A stretch of 64,000 nt of DNA, taken from Desulfatitalea tepidiphila. Lineage in GTDB: Bacteria; Desulfobacterota; Desulfobacteria; Desulfobacterales; Desulfosarcinaceae. The DNA is taken from assembly GCF_001293685.1 (NCBI RefSeq), contig NZ_BCAG01000003.1, forward strand, positions 1,984,001 through 2,048,000, given 5' to 3'. The notes under the pieces are model-generated. The model searched no databases. It worked only from the letters and a program-made list of their open reading frames with translations, and was not told where the DNA came from. A program made the translations under genes and the position numbers. Positions 62,004-64,000 of the stretch are shown here, one piece after another; position 1 is the first letter of the stretch, and the number at the start of each line of letters is the position of its first letter.

Positions 62004-62047
62004 GCTACCTCCGAGGTGCATTTATTTAGACAACCGATGCAACCTCT
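62004..62047 (-). promoter_or_regulatory. Ribosome binding site region able to be sequestered
   Basis: The RNA has GGAGGTAGC at 62012-62004, six or so bases before the ATG at 62000. GAGGTAGC is exactly complementary to GCTACCTC at 62055-62048, which lies just after the riboswitch aptamer. Pairing would hide the ribosome site. Confidence 0.7.
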
Positions 62048-62151
62048 GAGGTAGCCATCGTTTGCCTTCGGCAACCCTGCTACCTTGTCCTCGGATGCCG
62101 AGGATTTAGGCCAGTGGCTTTGCGTCCCACCCTTTCGGATGGTTTGCCGTT
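62048..62151 (-). ncRNA. Cyclic di-GMP-I (GEMM-I) riboswitch
   Basis: The minus strand reads in order: CGGCAAACC (5' arm of P1, ends 62149), CATCCGAAAGGGTG (P2 with a GAAA tetraloop), GGGACGCAAAGCC, ACTGGCCTAAA, CCTCGGCATCCGAGG (P3), AAGGTAGC and GGGTTGCCG (3' arm of P1). This order and the GACGCAAAGC and GGTAGC...GGGTT motifs match the GEMM-I architecture of the Vibrio Vc2 aptamer. The core is 62069-62149. The following GCTACCTC can pair either with the aptamer's GGTAGC or with the ribosome site of the secreted protein gene. Confidence 0.93.
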
Positions 62152-62221
62152 TCGGGCAGTTCGATCTGAACTGACGCCGGACAAATTTTTAGCAAATATG
62201 GTGCCATCAAATCTGAGCGAT

Positions 62222-62235
62222 ACCCTATATAGGGG
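62222..62235. promoter_or_regulatory. Palindrome upstream of the riboswitch, possible promoter/operator
   Basis: CCCTATATAGGG at 62223-62234 is a perfect 12-bp palindrome about 75 bases before the aptamer. On the minus strand TTGCAA lies 17 bases before TATCGC, a weak sigma-70 pair that spans it. A transcript starting there would include the whole aptamer. Confidence 0.35.
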
Positions 62236-62361
62236 TAACTTGCAAAGATCACACATTTTTCGAATTCAACTGGGAGCGCCGTGCAGCCTCAAATTTGCGT
62301 TAAACCGGCAGGGGCGTATTGTAAAGGAGACAGGGTTTTCCGGGATGTGAACAGCGCGCTT

Positions 62362-62488
62362 GGACGGCACCGTAAGAAGCCCAATATCTGCGTTGCGCTC
62401 ATGCCGTGGTCCTTGCGGCGTACGACAAGTACGCCTCAGGACACGGAACTTCGCGCGCCTTGATCTTGAACTTCTTACGGTGCCGTCC
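62362..62488. repeat. MITE-like inverted-repeat element, copy B
   Basis: GGACGGCACCGTAAGAAG at 62362-62379 and its exact complement at 62471-62488 enclose about 90 bases related to copy A (28763-28887) in reverse orientation. The termini differ from copy A at two positions, in both arms alike, so pairing is preserved. It lies just after rsmG on the minus strand. Other sequence in 62236-62518 shows no gene. Confidence 0.85.
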
Positions 62489-62518
62489 GACAAGGGCTTT
62501 TTAATGAATTGGTCAACA

Positions 62519-63190
62519 TTAAACCCGCTGCAGCAGCGAGACTTTTCTTCTATCGTCGAGAAACGGCAGTTGGTAGTAAACTGTTTCTATGGGAATCATT
62601 CGAAGGTCTGTGGCATCTCTTGCCAGGCCCTCGGCTGAGCTGTCGTTGGGCCCTTGGTAGGCGATGAGCCGGCCCTGGGGCGCGAGCAGGGGCAATGCCA
62701 GGCTGACGGCGGTCGTCAGGTCGGTGAGGGCCCGGCAAACCACCACCTGATAGCGTGCTTTGCGATCCGTCTGTTCCGCAAGGGTTTGAGCCCTCGCATG
62801 GAGCGCCTCGATGCGCGTCAGGCGCAACTGGCGGATCACATGATTCACGAAACTGATTTTTTTGCGCACGCTGTCGATGAGCGTCATGTCCAGATCGGGC
62901 CGCATGATCTTGAGGGGAATCCCCGGAAAACCGCCGCCCGTGCCGATATCGAGCAACGCCCCCTCTTCCGGGAGCAAATGAAGGGGGGCGATGGCATCCA
63001 GGCAATGTTTGACGGCAACGTGCACGGGATCGGTGATGGCGGTCAGGTTGGTGCGCTGGTTCCACTCGAGGAGCAATTGCACATGCAGGGCCATTTGGCG
63101 CGCCTGGTCCGGGGAGAGGGAATGTCCCAGCCGGTCAGCGCCCTGAACCAACAGGTCGATCCATGCGTCGGAGCCGATGCGGGTCGTCAT
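62519..63190 (-). CDS. rsmG: 16S rRNA (guanine-527-N7)-methyltransferase
   Basis: A 223-residue SAM methyltransferase (RsmG/GidB about 207-240). Motifs: LLLEWNQRTNLTAI, the SAM site LLDIGTGGGFPGIPLKIM, DMTLIDSVRKKISFV, and VVCRALTDL with the conserved Arg. It modifies 16S rRNA near the decoding site. Its ATG overlaps the stop of the upstream CoA-transferase/GNAT gene (ATGA), so the two are coupled, a different setting from the common gidA-gidB-parA cluster. Confidence 0.96.
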   Translation of the reverse strand: MTTRIGSDAWIDLLVQGADRLGHSLSPDQARQMALHVQLLLEWNQRTNLTAITDPVHVAVKHCLDAIAPLHLLPEEGALLDIGTGGGFPGIPLKIMRPDLDMTLIDSVRKKISFVNHVIRQLRLTRIEALHARAQTLAEQTDRKARYQVVVCRALTDLTTAVSLALPLLAPQGRLIAYQGPNDSSAEGLARDATDLRMIPIETVYYQLPFLDDRRKVSLLQRV

Positions 63191-64000
63191 TTCGTTTCAG
63201 AGGGTGCCTCGGCGGCATCATCGAAATCCATGATGACGGTGGTATCGATCCCCCCGCTGAGGTCGACTTTGGCATTGGGATAGCGCTTTTTGAATACCCG
63301 CAGCATGGCCTTATTTTCCTTGAGGACCGTGGCGGTGAAACCTTTGAAGCCGTTTTCCATGGCGATCTTCTCCAATTGGGGCAGCATGTGAGAGGTCACG
63401 CCCATGCCCTGGAAATCTTCCCGGACCACGAAGGCCACTTCGGCACGACCGGTGCCTTCATCGGCATACGAGCCGATGGCCACGATCTCCTGGTGGCCGC
63501 CTTTCTGGGTGAGTCCGATCAGTGACATGTTTTTACGGTAATCCACGCTGGCCCACTGCTGTTGGGCGTGCTCGTGCGAAAACAGGCGCATCTTGTAGAA
63601 AAACCGAAGATAGATGGTCTCTTCCTTCAGTGAATAGAAGAAGTTGCGGTATTCGAACTCGTCGGAGGGCAGCAGGGGCCGGAATTCGATGGTCTTTCCG
63701 TTGCGCAGGGTCACCCGTGATTTGTAGCTTTCCAGGAAGATCAGGTCGTCCTGGGCCGGTGGGAGCTGGTCGCCGAAGATGTAATGGCGTTTCTTGGCGA
63801 CATCGATCAGCTCTTCGCGGAATTTGGGATGGGCGATCTGGGCCAGTTCCATGACCCGCTGGTAGATGCTCTTGCCTTTCAATTCGGCAATGCCATATTC
63901 GGTCACCACGAAATTGACGTCGCCGCGGGTGGTCGCCACGCCGGCCCCCTCGCTCAGATGGGGGACGATACGCGACACCTTACCGCCCTGGGCCGTGGAA
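63187..64000 (-). CDS. Acetyl-CoA hydrolase/transferase fused to GNAT acetyltransferase (partial at right edge)
   Basis: The frame runs off the right edge, so the first part of the protein is missing; 271 residues are visible. Residues from the edge (TAQGGKVSRIVPHLSEGAGV, TRGDVNFVVTEYGIAELKGK) are the C-terminal end of the acetyl-CoA hydrolase/CoA-transferase family. A GNAT domain follows, with RPLLPSDEFEYRNFFYSLKE and the acetyl-CoA site VREDFQGMGVTSHMLPQLEK. Such fusions occur in Desulfobacterota. It could move CoA between acetate and other acids, with the GNAT part modifying protein or CoA-transferase itself; that is inference. It overlaps rsmG by four bases. Confidence 0.9.
   Translation of the reverse strand, partial: STAQGGKVSRIVPHLSEGAGVATTRGDVNFVVTEYGIAELKGKSIYQRVMELAQIAHPKFREELIDVAKKRHYIFGDQLPPAQDDLIFLESYKSRVTLRNGKTIEFRPLLPSDEFEYRNFFYSLKEETIYLRFFYKMRLFSHEHAQQQWASVDYRKNMSLIGLTQKGGHQEIVAIGSYADEGTGRAEVAFVVREDFQGMGVTSHMLPQLEKIAMENGFKGFTATVLKENKAMLRVFKKRYPNAKVDLSGGIDTTVIMDFDDAAEAPSETK

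Overview
The window looks like chromosome from an anaerobic Desulfobacterota (deltaproteobacterial) species, probably near Desulfosarcina/Desulfatitalea. This is inferred from gene content and style: a sensor with the C-terminal CxxC module common in that group, a LivFGMH-J uptake operon, a CoA-transferase fused to a GNAT domain, NtrC-type activators, a c-di-GMP-I riboswitch, and numerous GC-rich intergenic hairpin repeats. There is no rRNA, tRNA or 16S evidence, so the placement is provisional.

Layout. 1-6.1 kb is accessory and partly decayed: the 3' end of a hybrid histidine kinase, a small membrane sensor, an antitoxin whose partner toxin carries two nonsense codons, an intact VapBC pair, an orphan radical SAM protein and a RAYT/IS200-like transposase with 13-bp flanking inverted repeats. 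6.1-11.2 kb holds aconitase, the RNA methyltransferase RlmD and an alpha/beta hydrolase, followed by an IS481 element with a 7-bp target duplication. 12.4-15.5 kb holds a PilZ protein, CysQ and a Sat-CysC fusion whose sulfurylase active site looks degenerate. At 15.6-19.4 kb an IS4-type element splits what was one in-frame gene encoding a MerR-like HTH, a transmembrane helix and periplasmic TPRs.

19.5-36.3 kb is an exopolysaccharide export and precursor locus: initiating sugar-phosphate transferase (WbaP type), DUF218 protein, a Gly-tailed secreted protein, a YjbH-like outer-membrane protein, a possible lipoprotein, a large SLBB (Wza-like) export protein, GalE, Ugd and a UDP-glucuronate 4-epimerase. 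Two enhancer-binding proteins and a free-standing receiver follow. One activator lacks GAFTGA and the Walker B glutamate. No Wzx, Wzy or further glycosyltransferases are present.

36.3-64 kb is mostly housekeeping and almost all on the minus strand: aat-clpA-clpS, a phosphodiesterase and secA, an M23 peptidase, folD, argC with livFGMH, livJ, pyk-holA-lspA-ileS, a 987-residue secreted repeat protein behind a c-di-GMP-I riboswitch, rsmG, and a CoA-transferase/GNAT fusion running off the right edge.

The most notable items are the riboswitch with a readable RBS-sequestering switch, the IS-split HTH-TM-TPR protein, the decayed toxin, the degenerate activator and Sat domain, and two ~125-bp inverted-repeat elements whose terminal stems covary. 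PilZ, the riboswitch-controlled surface protein and the export locus together suggest c-di-GMP-linked surface or biofilm biology.
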